This document shows, piece by piece, positions 46,801 through 52,645 of a stretch of DNA of 64,000 bases. The notes under the pieces are model-generated. The model had not been told where the DNA came from. It saw nothing but the letters and a program-made list of their open reading frames with translations, and ran no database searches. This stretch comes from Anthopleura xanthogrammica (taxonomy: Eukaryota; Cnidaria; Anthozoa; Actiniaria; Actiniidae): assembly GCA_964019055.1 (NCBI GenBank), contig OZ025212.1, positions 1,642,657 to 1,706,656 of the forward strand, given 5' to 3'. Each line of letters begins with the position of its first letter. Within the stretch, counting starts at the first letter, position 1. The position numbers and the translations under genes were made by a program.

Positions 46801-48999
46801 GTAATAAGGAACACTGATAGTTTGAGTGGGTAAAGGTTACACCTTATTCATTACGCCTTATACATGTGCCCCTGGGTTGGAAGAATTGGGCAACCATTCC
46901 TTGCGTTTCGAAATAAGATAAATCGCCCAGTTTGCCTTTTTACGTATCCTAATCACCTTTATTATCTACCACAGGTTGTTTATTAGCAATAGAAGCAATA
47001 CCGCTGCATTTCCACTTCTTTTCCAAACTATGGATGGACGTGTACCAGAAATCAGGAGAGGTAAAAAGCACCTTTGCATATTATTGCTCTTGTTGCACAG
47101 AAAACAATTAGCACCTTTGCACATTATTGCTCTTGTTGCACAGAAAACAATTGTGTTGCACTTGTAACAAAAGGAGTGTACGCTCGACATCTCGAAATTG
47201 TTACTACAGTCGATGCAAAAAGTAGAAGTTGCACCGTTGCGAGGCAAGTTTTTGTTATGTTACACTCGGCATTTTTTCGTGGAATTACTTGTTGTGTAGC
47301 AAAAATATCCTTGTGTTGCTGCTGATTATGATGGTGATGATGAATGATAATGACGTTGACAATGTTGGTGTTGATGATGATGATGATGATGTTGACGATG
47401 ATGATGATATGAAGTTGTAATTAACAAATAGAAAACGTTTGCCGTGTTTACATAGCCTGATATAAACACTCGGGAAGTTTGGGAAGAGACTTCTCCCAAA
47501 CTTTCCCGAGTGTTTATATCAGGGTATGTAAACACGGCATAACGTTTTCTATTTGTTTTATAAAATACTGAAATTGCCGTGTTTACATAACCTCATGTAA
47601 ACACGGCTATCAGCCAATCAGAGCGCGCGTTATATCTGAACTATTTTATAACGTGTTTTGTTTCAGCACGTTAAATACAAAGACTGTATTCAAAGACTCT
47701 GTCAAAGACCAGAATTCATTGAGGTAAGCCAGTGCAACACTTTACTGTTATCCTGTATAAAGGACAATCATTTGACTCATACTCTTTATATGTTATCTAT
47801 AGTACATAGATTCAATTCTATTGGAGGAACGGGAATGTCTGAATGTTCAAGAGATTTATTCGTTTCTCTGCTGTTTGTTCCCAAGGGTAAGTATGCCATT
47901 CATGATGATGATGATGATGATGATAATACATGATGACGATCATGATTAAACATTAGAAAATGGGTGAGAGATGGTACTGGGGTAATGTGTTTGTTGCATC
48001 TGTTATTAACGACGATGTTGAAAGTGGTGATGGTGGTGGTCATAATGATGATGATGGTGGTGATGATGATGATGACAGTGCTGTACTAATAATGATAATT
48101 GATACTTTCGTGACACGGTTGATGTCTCCTTCCCCAGGTTTCAACTATAGTGTTAAAGAACCAGTGGAAGACCCTGGTTCACACATTAGTAGCAGCAGTC
48201 ATAGCAGACCAGCCTGCCGCTGCTAGAGCAAATGACGAAGAGCTTCTTCATATCGCTCGACGCATTACTGCGGTGGGTAATACTCCTATATTCAATATCT
48301 GTTTTCATAGCGACACTTTCTAACCTCTCGCTCAATTCAGTTATAATCTCAATATCCAGTCTACAAATTAATCCCCCCTCCGCACATAATATTGATGGAC
48401 GTAGCCGCATCCTCCTCTCTAACCGATGTCAGTTTCTCGAGCGATTTGCGCGCTACGGATGTAATGTTCTGTTTCCCTACCACATCTTTTCCTGATCTCT
48501 GATTAATTTTCCTGTTTATTTTTTCTCTCAGGATTTGCGCGCCATGAGCCTGATGTTCTCCGTTTCTTCCCCTAAAAAATCCGACATTAGTAACTTATTA
48601 CTACCAAGTCTCGAGGATTTATTATCAATATGTAAAAAGCACCAGAATAGAAAACAGAAGCGCCTTAAAGCTCGTCAATCCAGTTTAGAAGAGCCCCCAG
48701 GGGAAAATACCTCAGACGACAACACGGCCGAATCAGCTGACGCGCCTCAGAAGAAAAAACGACGAAAAACTCACGACAGTGACGATGAGGGTGGAAAACC
48801 GGGAAAACCAGAAAAACCGGTTCCCTCGGAAGTCGCTGGAACTAGCGGTGAAAGTAGTAAACCCGCAAAGCATGAGGGTAGCAGTGAGCCCCCTCAGAGA
48901 CCAAAACTACACCCCCTTCTTGGATCAAGACCTGCTTTAGACTGGGTTGATCATTTAGCCAAAGCAGTGCAAACTGCTATTGCTAAAGTTCCAAAGTAG
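16807..48999 (+). CDS. USP34: Ubiquitin carboxyl-terminal hydrolase 34 (complete, 69 exons)
   Basis: USP34 is a giant cysteine deubiquitinase that stabilises axin in Wnt signalling and acts in the DNA-damage response. I placed 69 exons totalling 9,726 nt (3,241 residues, against about 3,546 in human). All borders are GT-AG and the phases close throughout. The start MSECCKDL at 16807 matches the vertebrate N terminus in position and pattern, and the motif TYILSWQQRQC follows by about residue 41. Catalytic residues are intact: Cys in NLGATCYMAS (about C1715), His in GGHYYSF (about H1968) and Asp in LFNDAEVKPFD (about D1989). The protein is otherwise helical, armadillo-like repeat sequence. The gene ends at 48997-48999, and an AATAAA at 49034-49039 is a likely poly(A) signal. 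Exon lists are given in the four sub-entries. Its introns hold most of the repeats of this window. Confidence 0.96.
17930..18110 (+). repeat. CATT-rich microsatellite, USP34 intron 4
   Basis: Two clusters of CATTCATTCAT-type tandem repeats near 17932-17990 and 18081-18102. They resemble the much larger TCCATTCA arrays downstream. Confidence 0.7.
18251..18396 (-). repeat. tRNA-derived SINE, copy 2 (USP34 intron 4)
   Basis: Read on the minus strand it contains GAGAGCACTCGCCTCTCACT then AATGCAACCTAGGTTT. These match the head of the SINE at 9151-9277 (GAGAGTGCTCAACTCTCACC, AATGCAACCCAGGTTT). A tail with TTTCTCTCCGTGTTTCAAAG and TTTTTCTCCAGG follows. The B box is degraded. Confidence 0.65.
19138..19185 (+). 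repeat. CT-rich and poly-C microsatellite after USP34 exon 5
   Basis: TCTC repeats interrupted by a run of about 17 C. They lie within 20-60 bp of the exon 5 donor. Confidence 0.8.
21486..21587. repeat. palindromic element after USP34 exon 12
   Basis: The left arm AGTTGCCAATGCAGTGCATT then GTGGGACTGTTT is matched by the right arm AAACAGTCCCAC then ACTGCAATGGCAACT. The arms are about 32 bp with a loop of about 37 bp. It starts 53 bp downstream of the exon 12 donor. Confidence 0.75.
21665..22145 (+). repeat. TCCATTCA satellite, USP34 intron 12
   Basis: A long array of CATTCATC/CCATTCAT words, most regular at 21995-22140 with an 8 bp period. Reading frames through it are low-complexity His/Pro/Ile/Ser peptides and are not genes. 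Confidence 0.9.
22146..22440 (+). repeat. interspersed element, copy 1, attached to the TCCATTCA array
   Basis: About 280 bp that recurs almost unchanged at 25395-25680. Shared landmarks are GCACTGACCGCTTAC, GATGCATGTGGAACGAAGCC, GAGATCACCATAATCTAAGC and TTAGGACATGTAATACAAGT. The copy ends within about 30 bp of the exon 13 acceptor. A short third remnant (GCACTGACCGCTTGCTGCAT) lies at 21838-21857. Confidence 0.85.
22630..22925 (+). repeat. CCTT/CCCT pyrimidine-rich repeats, USP34 intron 13
   Basis: TTCC/CCTCC runs at 22633-22680 and a regular CCTT array at about 22840-22920. No gene content. Confidence 0.85.
23510..23610 (+). repeat. tRNA-derived SINE, copy 3 (short), USP34 intron 14
   Basis: A B-box-like GGTTCAATTCC (23544-23554) is preceded by a GTAGTGCATCTGCCTCTTGG head and followed by a remnant of the shared body (CCCAGAGGTTTTC). 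More diverged than copy 1. Confidence 0.5.
23625..23825 (+). repeat. GATG/GACA microsatellites, USP34 intron 14
   Basis: GATGGATG arrays at 23670-23745, then AGACAGAC arrays at 23758-23790 and 23800-23823. No coding content. Confidence 0.85.
24745..24850 (+). repeat. dispersed repeat, copy 2 (USP34 intron 16)
   Basis: A poly-C run is followed by GGAGCCATGCCTTAAATTGC and ends ATCGAAAGTGGGCTATT, the same as the EXO1 intron copy at 8230-8312. Confidence 0.6.
25395..25680 (+). repeat. interspersed element, copy 2, after a TCCATCCA run
   Basis: Nearly identical to 22146-22440, in the same orientation, and again directly downstream of a CCATCCATTCATCC run (25360-25395). It lies in USP34 intron 17. 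Confidence 0.85.
26036..26625 (+). repeat. GATGATGGT/GATGAT satellite, USP34 intron 18
   Basis: At 26040-26340 a higher-order unit of about 56 bp repeats four to five times (GATAATGATGGTGATGATGA, then GGATGGTATGGTGATGATGG). The rest is a diverged trinucleotide tail. Long reading frames here are repetitive poly-His/Ile/Met and were rejected. Confidence 0.9.
26907..27141. repeat. large palindromic MITE, USP34 intron 20
   Basis: The ends are ATATTTCTGTGACC and GGTCGCAGAAATAT. Both arms carry the self-palindrome CCAGACGTCTGG, then GGCTTC/GAAGCC and TCAAACTT/AAATTTGA. A second inner stem has GTGATAAAGGAATTC and GAATTCCTTTATCAC. It is about 235 bp. A related fragment (CCAGACATCTGG, TTGGCTTCTGTCAATCAAAT) lies at 30720-30760. 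Confidence 0.85.
27600..27665 (-). repeat. single inverted unit of the 57-bp minisatellite, USP34 intron 21
   Basis: On the minus strand it reads CCCTGAAACAACCTCTGAGT then TGATCAAAGTCAGAGCATGG. This matches the unit of the arrays at 31411-31640 and 34691-35033, in the opposite orientation. Confidence 0.75.
27764..28012. repeat. MITE-like element rich in TTGCAAC words, USP34 intron 21
   Basis: ACTTGTCTCGCAATGGCATT and GTTGCAAGACAAGTTG occur as inverted neighbours, and a second AAGACAAGTTGCAG follows. The same words occur at 51917-52047 in the GGT-like gene. The element runs up to about 25 bp before exon 22. Confidence 0.6.
28355..28492. repeat. palindromic MITE flanked by TA, USP34 intron 22
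   Basis: The termini are GACCTTTTATGAATTCACTT and its imperfect complement ending GAGAGGTC, each with TA outside. The arms continue through GGATGATCACAAAACCA. The element is 138 bp. Confidence 0.85.
29735..29890. repeat. GTGCAATGTTGC-rich inverted repeat, USP34 intron 23
   Basis: It contains GTGCAATTGTGCACAAT, CAATGTTGCACC and two facing copies of GTTGCTGAAGTTGG/CTTCAGCAACATTG. A short MITE-like palindrome, possibly related to the TTGCAAC family. Confidence 0.5.
29985..30215 (+). repeat. CATCCATTCATC satellite, USP34 intron 23
   Basis: Diverged TCCATTCA-type repeats like those of intron 12. Frames through them are low complexity. Confidence 0.8.
30805..30965. repeat. inverted repeat in USP34 intron 25
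   Basis: Near 30780-30805, AATCTAATTGCCTTTGAGGA is matched by TGACCTCCAAGGCAATTAGATT at about 30918-30939. A loop of about 120 bp lies between. Confidence 0.55.
31411..31640 (+). repeat. 57-bp minisatellite array 1, USP34 intron 26
   Basis: About four copies of a unit starting AACCCTGAAACAACCTCTGG then GCTTATCAAAGT, with starts at 31471, 31528 and 31585, exactly 57 bp apart. Because 57 is a multiple of three, a frame stays open through the array (NPETTSGLIKVGALLTHRL per unit). It lies inside an intron and is not a gene. Confidence 0.9.
32071..32160. repeat. MITE family B copy (5' end), USP34 intron 28
   Basis: After a TA it begins GGGCAGTTATTGTATGACTA, then GAAAAGCTTACGGCACAGGC, as in the other family B copies. 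The right end is not clear. Confidence 0.6.
33215..33470 (+). repeat. CT-rich tract with TCCTATCC repeats, USP34 intron 31
   Basis: A long pyrimidine tract including five copies of CCTCCTAT near 33357-33392. It ends in the polypyrimidine tract of exon 32. Confidence 0.85.
33601..33700. repeat. inverted-repeat element related to 37750-37912
   Basis: GGTATTTTGGTTTAGCTTAG and CCCAAGCTAGACCACAATGC face each other. The same GTCTAGCTTGG and CCAAGCTAGACC words form the element in USP34 intron 41. Confidence 0.6.
33935..34265 (+). repeat. TTTTCC/TTTCATT pyrimidine tract, USP34 intron 33
   Basis: About 330 bp almost purely of pyrimidines with scattered A, filling nearly the whole intron between exons 33 and 34. 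The reading frame through it is Phe/Ser/Leu-rich and not a gene. Confidence 0.85.
34691..35033 (+). repeat. 57-bp minisatellite array 2, USP34 intron 36
   Basis: Six copies of the same unit as in intron 26, starting at 34691, 34748, 34805, 34862, 34919 and 34976. The consensus begins AACCCTGAAACAACCTCTGG then GCTGATCTAAGTCAGGGCAT. Copies are very similar to each other. Confidence 0.92.
36890..37160 (+). repeat. CAT/CAC trinucleotide-rich tract, USP34 intron 39
   Basis: ATCATCACCACCATC-type repeats start about 15 bp downstream of the exon 39 donor. The exon 39 frame stays open through them until a stop at 37159-37161, so an unspliced transcript would encode a His-rich tail. Confidence 0.85.
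37750..37912. repeat. inverted-repeat element in USP34 intron 41
   Basis: GGTGCATTCTGGTCTAGCTT (37820-37839) is complementary to AAGCTAGACCAAGATGCACC (37889-37908). The middle is AT-rich. The same family occurs at 33601-33700. A poly-G run is at 37601-37616. Confidence 0.65.
38874..38945. repeat. MITE family B fragment, USP34 intron 44
   Basis: GAGCAGATTTTGTATGACTG then TGGAAAACGTGCG and GTGCCGTGC. Only the left end is recognisable. Confidence 0.6.
40223..40385. repeat. MITE family B copy, USP34 intron 48
   Basis: It begins AGCAGCTTTCGTATGACTAT, then GGCACGGACCGCGACTTGCC and GTGACCGTGCCAGTGCCGTG. It ends GTGTCTTTTCACACTCGTA. The interior is a GC-rich run of CGTGCCGTG-like words that can fold on itself. 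Confidence 0.75.
40611..40690 (+). repeat. 15-bp tandem repeat, USP34 intron 49
   Basis: Five copies of CTAGCGTCCTGCCAT, essentially perfect. It sits about 95 bp upstream of the exon 50 acceptor. Too short and regular for a CRISPR array, and there are no spacers. Confidence 0.9.
41110..41525 (+). repeat. GATGATG satellite with ~90-bp higher-order unit, USP34 intron 51
   Basis: Three copies of a higher-order unit containing GATGTGGTTGATGATTATGG then TGTGGTCATGGTGGTGATGA and a CAATGAATGACAATGA segment, followed by simple trinucleotides. The complementary frame gives His-rich peptides that are not genes. Confidence 0.9.
41986..42449. repeat. outer MITE, interrupted by a second one, USP34 intron 54
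   Basis: The left arm ATGGACTACTTCGACGATAC then GGCGGCCATCTTGG is complementary to the right arm CCAAGATGGCCGCCGTTTCA then TGGAAGTAGTTCAT, 400 bp away. The separation is explained by the inner palindrome at 42200-42401. Confidence 0.8.
42200..42401. repeat. inner MITE nested in 41986-42449
   Basis: The ends are TGCAGGGCTTCGAGTGTCCC and GGGACACTTGAAGCCCTGCA, each followed inward by TATATTTTCTATATTTT-like sequence. The outer flanks show TA on the left and ATAATG on the right. Confidence 0.8.
42880..43150 (+). repeat. 18-bp TTGTTGCTGCTGCTATTG array, USP34 intron 56
   Basis: About 13-14 copies of an 18 bp unit made of TTG, CTG and CTA codon-like triplets. Plus-strand frames read as poly-Leu or repeated VVAAAI, and the minus strand as Asn/Ser-rich. 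All lie inside the intron between 42839 and 43227. Confidence 0.92.
44355..44504. repeat. MITE family B copy, USP34 intron 59
   Basis: From GACCTGGTGATTTTTGTATG through GAAAAGCTTACGGCACGG to GGCTTTTCACACTCATATGA and AATCTGGTC, followed by TA. The termini are inverted repeats. It is 150 bp. Confidence 0.8.
44690..44890 (+). repeat. CCACTCCA-rich low-complexity tract, USP34 intron 60
   Basis: An A/C/T-rich stretch of CACTCC, CCACTCC and TCCACTCCA words, nearly devoid of G on the plus strand. No coding support, although long frames cross it. Confidence 0.7.
47325..47410 (+). repeat. GATGAT microsatellite, USP34 intron 65
   Basis: GATGATGAT repeats with TTG interruptions, directly upstream of the large palindrome at 47425-47555. 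Confidence 0.85.
47425..47555. repeat. long near-perfect palindrome, USP34 intron 65
   Basis: Each arm is about 63 bp: CAAATAGAAAACGTT, GCCGTGTTTACATA, CCTGATATAAACACTCGGGA and AGTTTGGGA, then a loop of only a few bases and the reverse complement. There are only about four or five mismatches or indels. A second small stem at 47575-47606 repeats TGCCGTGTTTACAT. AGCCAATCAGAGCGCGCG follows at 47611-47628. Confidence 0.9.
47900..48085 (+). repeat. GATGAT microsatellites, USP34 intron 67
   Basis: Two GAT clusters, at 47903-47930 and 48030-48078, fill most of the 251 bp intron. Confidence 0.85.
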
Positions 49000-49570
49000 G
49001 GACGACACGACATCTACCATGCAAAAATGGAAAAATAAAATAAACTACAAGATGTCCAGGAAATGGAAAGACAAAAAACGAATATTTGAAAAGAATTGAG
49101 GAGTCGTTCTTTTAAGATGCGGCCAAGCACGCATTTCTTCGACAACTCCTCGCTATTTTATGGTTTCTATTGGCCTCTCATGTTTTGTTCTTATTGGAGG
49201 AAAAAAAAACTATTTGCGAAATTATTGCGAAATCTTTGTGGTAAAGCGAGACGAGTCGAGTAACAAATTCGAAGATAAAATAAATTGAGTGTGAAAAGTT
49301 GACTGACGTGATTCAATCTTTAATCATTTTGGGTTAATCTACAATCTCGTGCTCAATCGGTTTCTGGAGAGTTGGATTTACTAGTTCGATTAAATATTAC
49401 ATGTAGTACGTATGAGGCATGGACTCCTGACTACAGTATATAGAAGTGTTTACGTGCTTTTTTCAATCATGATGCGCAATGCACTGGTATTTTTACTGAG
49501 CATCATTTTACCACAGGTATCCCAAGATACACCGTGTCAAATGGTAGAGACGTACTGCTAACAGAGGTTT
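49000..49570. terminator. convergent 3' region of USP34 and the GGT-like gene
   Basis: The two stop codons face each other 571 bp apart. An AATAAA at 49034-49039 lies 35 bp past the USP34 stop, a good poly(A) signal. No exon was seen in the spacer. The two 3' UTRs may overlap. Confidence 0.6.
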
Positions 49571-52500
49571 TCAGACTCCTTCAGAATATCCCCATCGATC
49601 AGCATTCGAACAACCATACATATACCCTTTCCCATCAGCCGTAGCGATTACACCCAGACCCAGCGCCCCATTCGAAACCTTGTACGACACTTCAGTGACA
49701 TTCAGCCCCAGTGCTCTCGCATCGTTGAGGATATTCTCTGCGATAGCGAACTCTTCGATACGAACATCTTGGTAAGAACTATCAGTACTGGGGAGCAAGA
49801 ATGTTGGGGCGTTTAGTGCTTCTCTGGGTGTAACGTGACTATCCAGGATACTCGTTATAAACTGGTTTGTGTTCATGGAGTAGGATTGCCCGACAACTGA
49901 AACAGCAAGAACGGGCTTTCGGCCGTTACCTTCACTTTTAAACCCTGATTCCTTAAGACCAAGTACAGGTTGTAACCCACTGGGAAGTCTTGTCCCCGGC
50001 TCAGTATTTTTAACGAAGCTTTTAAAAATAGCTGCCGAGTGTGGTAGAGCATTCCCTTGCACAAATAACCCTGTGCCCCACATAAGACTATTTATAGTAT
50101 GAATCATTGCGCATGCGTTCCCTTCGGTATCCAAGGCAACGACACCATCTGAACCAAAATACTCCTCGAGTTTGACTGCCCGTTTTTTTCGTCCTCCACC
50201 GAGTAGCTTCTTTATTATTGCATTCGCTTGTCGCATCTTTTCAGGGCTTCCTATCTTGTCCCACAATTTCTTTGCGTTCTCTTTAGTTTTCCTGCTGTTT
50301 AAAGAGAAATCAACTCCAAAAGACTTCTCAAGGATATCCAATCCGTTCTTGGCTAACTTCCCGTACCAGGACGCAAAGAAACTGAACCGGGATATAGAAC
50401 CTAGCCAGAACAGTTTCGATGAGTTGGTAAGATACGAACTTTCGCTGTCACTTAAGCCGGCTAGCTCCATTAGATTCAACTTCTCCACCAGCTCTGCTCC
50501 TCCCCAATTTGAACCTGATGAATAAATCTGGTGTCCGCTGTACGTGGTGTTTGCCGGCTCATTCCATGTCGCCTGAAAATAAAAACCGTTTCGAAATCTA
50601 AAAAATTTTAGTTTAATAGGTTTGAAGAGTTCTCATGAAATTCCAAAAACGCTGAAGGTGAGGACAAACGATGCGATTTTTCATGAGAAGAATCTCAACT
50701 TGCGCGGACAATGGTGCAATCTCTAATTTTTGCGACACGTCATATGAAGAATCTTCAAAAAACATTGAACCTTTGCGCAGATTAGGTTTCATTTACCTGA
50801 TAATTTTCCATGTCTTCTGCAGTAATCGTGCCTTGCTCTTCCCGGACTATCGCAGCCATGGTTCTACCAAAAAAGCCCTTGTAAAAATAGTCCTTGCCCG
50901 ATGCGGAGATGTTCTTCAGGAACTCGGCCATCAGAGGTTGTTTGAATAATTCTTGATATGCGTAAGGTTTTCCAGTAGCGGGATTGGTGAACTTCGCTCT
51001 TCCTGGAAAACCAAATATTTAAGGTAATGTTTAGCACTGAGGCTTCTACTTGTAGGTTTACGCTTGAGGCGCGTCTGCAGACTAAACAGCAGACTAGGGC
51101 TTTGCCGGACGCTAGGAGCGATCTTAAGTGCCCATGCTCAGATAGGAATCCTCTTGACTTACTTCAGGTAAGCTATTTGAAGGTTCATCTGCTCAAAACA
51201 CTGAGGTTTTTTTGGATTTAAAAAAAATTGATTTTAAAATTTAGGGCCATATCTCCAGACGCAGTGCTGAAGCGCAGCGAAGCATTTACGGCTATGCCGG
51301 AAATTTCGTCCCCGACACCGCTTTCAGCACCAAAAAGAGCGTGTTCTGGGCTTTAGATAGTCTTACTATACGCTACTTTACGCTGCTTTCTTACGAGCCA
51401 TAAAGCATTTCGATTTTGCTCATTTGCATCAGATTTGAAGGTACTTTGCATAAATACAATAGTTTTCATGTGCAGAGAAGGATAGCAAGCTATTGTATTT
51501 TCGATAATAAGAAACCAGTGACCATACTTACCCTGAGGTGTTCGTAGTAACGTCTTGGAGTTATAATTGACATAAATACTTCCATACAACCAGTAAGGAA
51601 GCTTGAATCCTTTCTCTGCGAAATATATCGCGGGTTCAAGAAGCGTGCTGAGAGGAAACTTCGCGAATCTCTTCGCTGCCTCGGTTACCCCTGCAATGAA
51701 TCCTGGGATAAGAACAGTAGCTCCATTTGGACCTTCCCCGTGTACTGGAGGGATATCTGCGGGTACATGACTGGGTACGTTCCATCCACCATCCAAGCTG
51801 TAGACCTTGTCAGTTTTTTGATCGTAATAAAGAATGTTGGTGACTCCAGTGTAGGATACGTACGAACCTGCTGCTAACGCAACCTCTGGAAAAGAAAAAG
51901 AATTTAAGGCGTAATTTTCTCTGCAACTTGTCTTGCAACGGTGTTGCGATACAATTTGCATGGAGCATTACGAGTGTAACCTACAGTGCAATTTGGAAAA
52001 TGTTGCGAGACAAGTTGCAGCAATCGTTGCGAAAAGTACAATTCGTTTCTTCACGCGGCAGCAAAGTTGAAGTTGAAAAAAGGATTCTTGCCTGCTTAGC
52101 CTCGCATTCGAGTGCTTCAGGATGATTTCGCACGGGCAGAAACAAAGGCTTGATTTTGGCATCGTCTTTGCAAATGCAAACGCAAATGCAAACGTAAGAC
52201 CAAATATTTCTTTGATGTAAACAAGCACTACACTACTGCGCTTGCGTATCTTAAATTGCTTGCAATTACGTTTCACGTTTGAACAATGTTCGTTTGTGTT
52301 TGCGTTGCTCGTGTGAACTAGGCTATATTTTGTACCAATAATATATAAAGAGTAATACTTTTTACCAGATATCGCGGTGGAGAGGCAAGCATCCATTGCA
52401 TTTCCTCCCTTCCTTAGAGCATCCATTCCCACGTGCACTGCAAATGCGTTCGTTGTCCCTGCTACAACTCCTTTGCCACTGCTGAACGCTAATGGTTTTG

Positions 52501-52645
52501 GTCTGATGTCCTTCATAAGGTTCAAACGTTCAAATCTCTCATACTCTCCCTTTGGCCAGGATTCTGGGGATAACGTCACGCTTGAATACAACTTAGGACA
52601 ATGGATTAATATGCAGAGATATAGGAAAAGAGGTGATCGAATCAT
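49571..52645 (-). CDS. gamma-glutamyltransferase-like secreted protein (divergent Ntn-hydrolase fold)
   Basis: Four exons, 52645-52366, 51885-51532, 51002-50797 and 50572-49571, give 613 residues (GGT is usually about 570). A signal peptide (MIRSPLFLYLCILIHC) begins the protein. Family signatures follow in order: GVVAGTTNAFAVHVGMDALR, KGGNAMDACL, YYDQKTDKVYSLDGG, PGFIAGVTEAAKRF, ATWNEPANTTYSGHQIYSSG, LDTEGNACAMIHTINS, GTGLFVQG and PGTRLPSGLQPVLGLK. Canonical GGT hydrolyses the gamma-glutamyl bond of glutathione after self-cleavage at a conserved Thr. Here that Thr aligns by eye with Ser (about S421, in FGSDGVV). The substrate-binding Arg of the LDGRE-like motif is Gly, and the conserved Ser pair is PS. 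An RKKR site (about 408-411) lies upstream of the expected cleavage point. The membership is confident. Catalytic activity is doubtful, and it may belong to the non-canonical GGT-like subfamily known from bacteria and fungi. Confidence 0.88.
51917..52047. repeat. TTGCAAC-rich MITE-like element, intron 1 of the GGT-like gene
   Basis: CTGCAACTTGTCTTGCAACG and GTTGCGAGACAAGTTGCAGC are inverted neighbours around a centre with GTGTAACCTACAGTGCAATT. It matches the element at 27764-28012 in word content and order. Confidence 0.6.

Larger units (their letters stand above)
37336..48999 (+). other. USP34: USP34 exons 40-69, residues 2173-3241 (C-terminal helical region)
   Basis: Exons: 37336-37403, 37484-37559, 37976-38065, 38342-38416, 38626-38777, 39245-39302, 39431-39535, 39722-39766, 39844-39948, 40435-40500, 40783-40864, 41000-41057, 41553-41589, 41678-41710, 41800-41848, 42564-42649, 42756-42839, 43227-43333, 43704-43878, 44164-44324, 44527-44605, 45007-45133, 45379-45486, 45957-46186, 46643-46766, 46975-47060, 47667-47723, 47803-47886, 48138-48272 and 48532-48999. 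Landmarks are EAISTMIHFYLKTK, FQVIKDNVNLRHTANLVLSL, LPAYYGLLRLCCEYS, FTRQLANHSNMRWAFEHLT, MYHEATACHVTGDL and SVPELNMFLHPSYVETPK. Exon 44 has an Asp tract coded by GAT repeats, where vertebrates have a Glu tract. The last exon has a basic KKKRRK patch (about 3160-3165), a possible nuclear signal, within a charged disordered tail. Confidence 0.92.
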
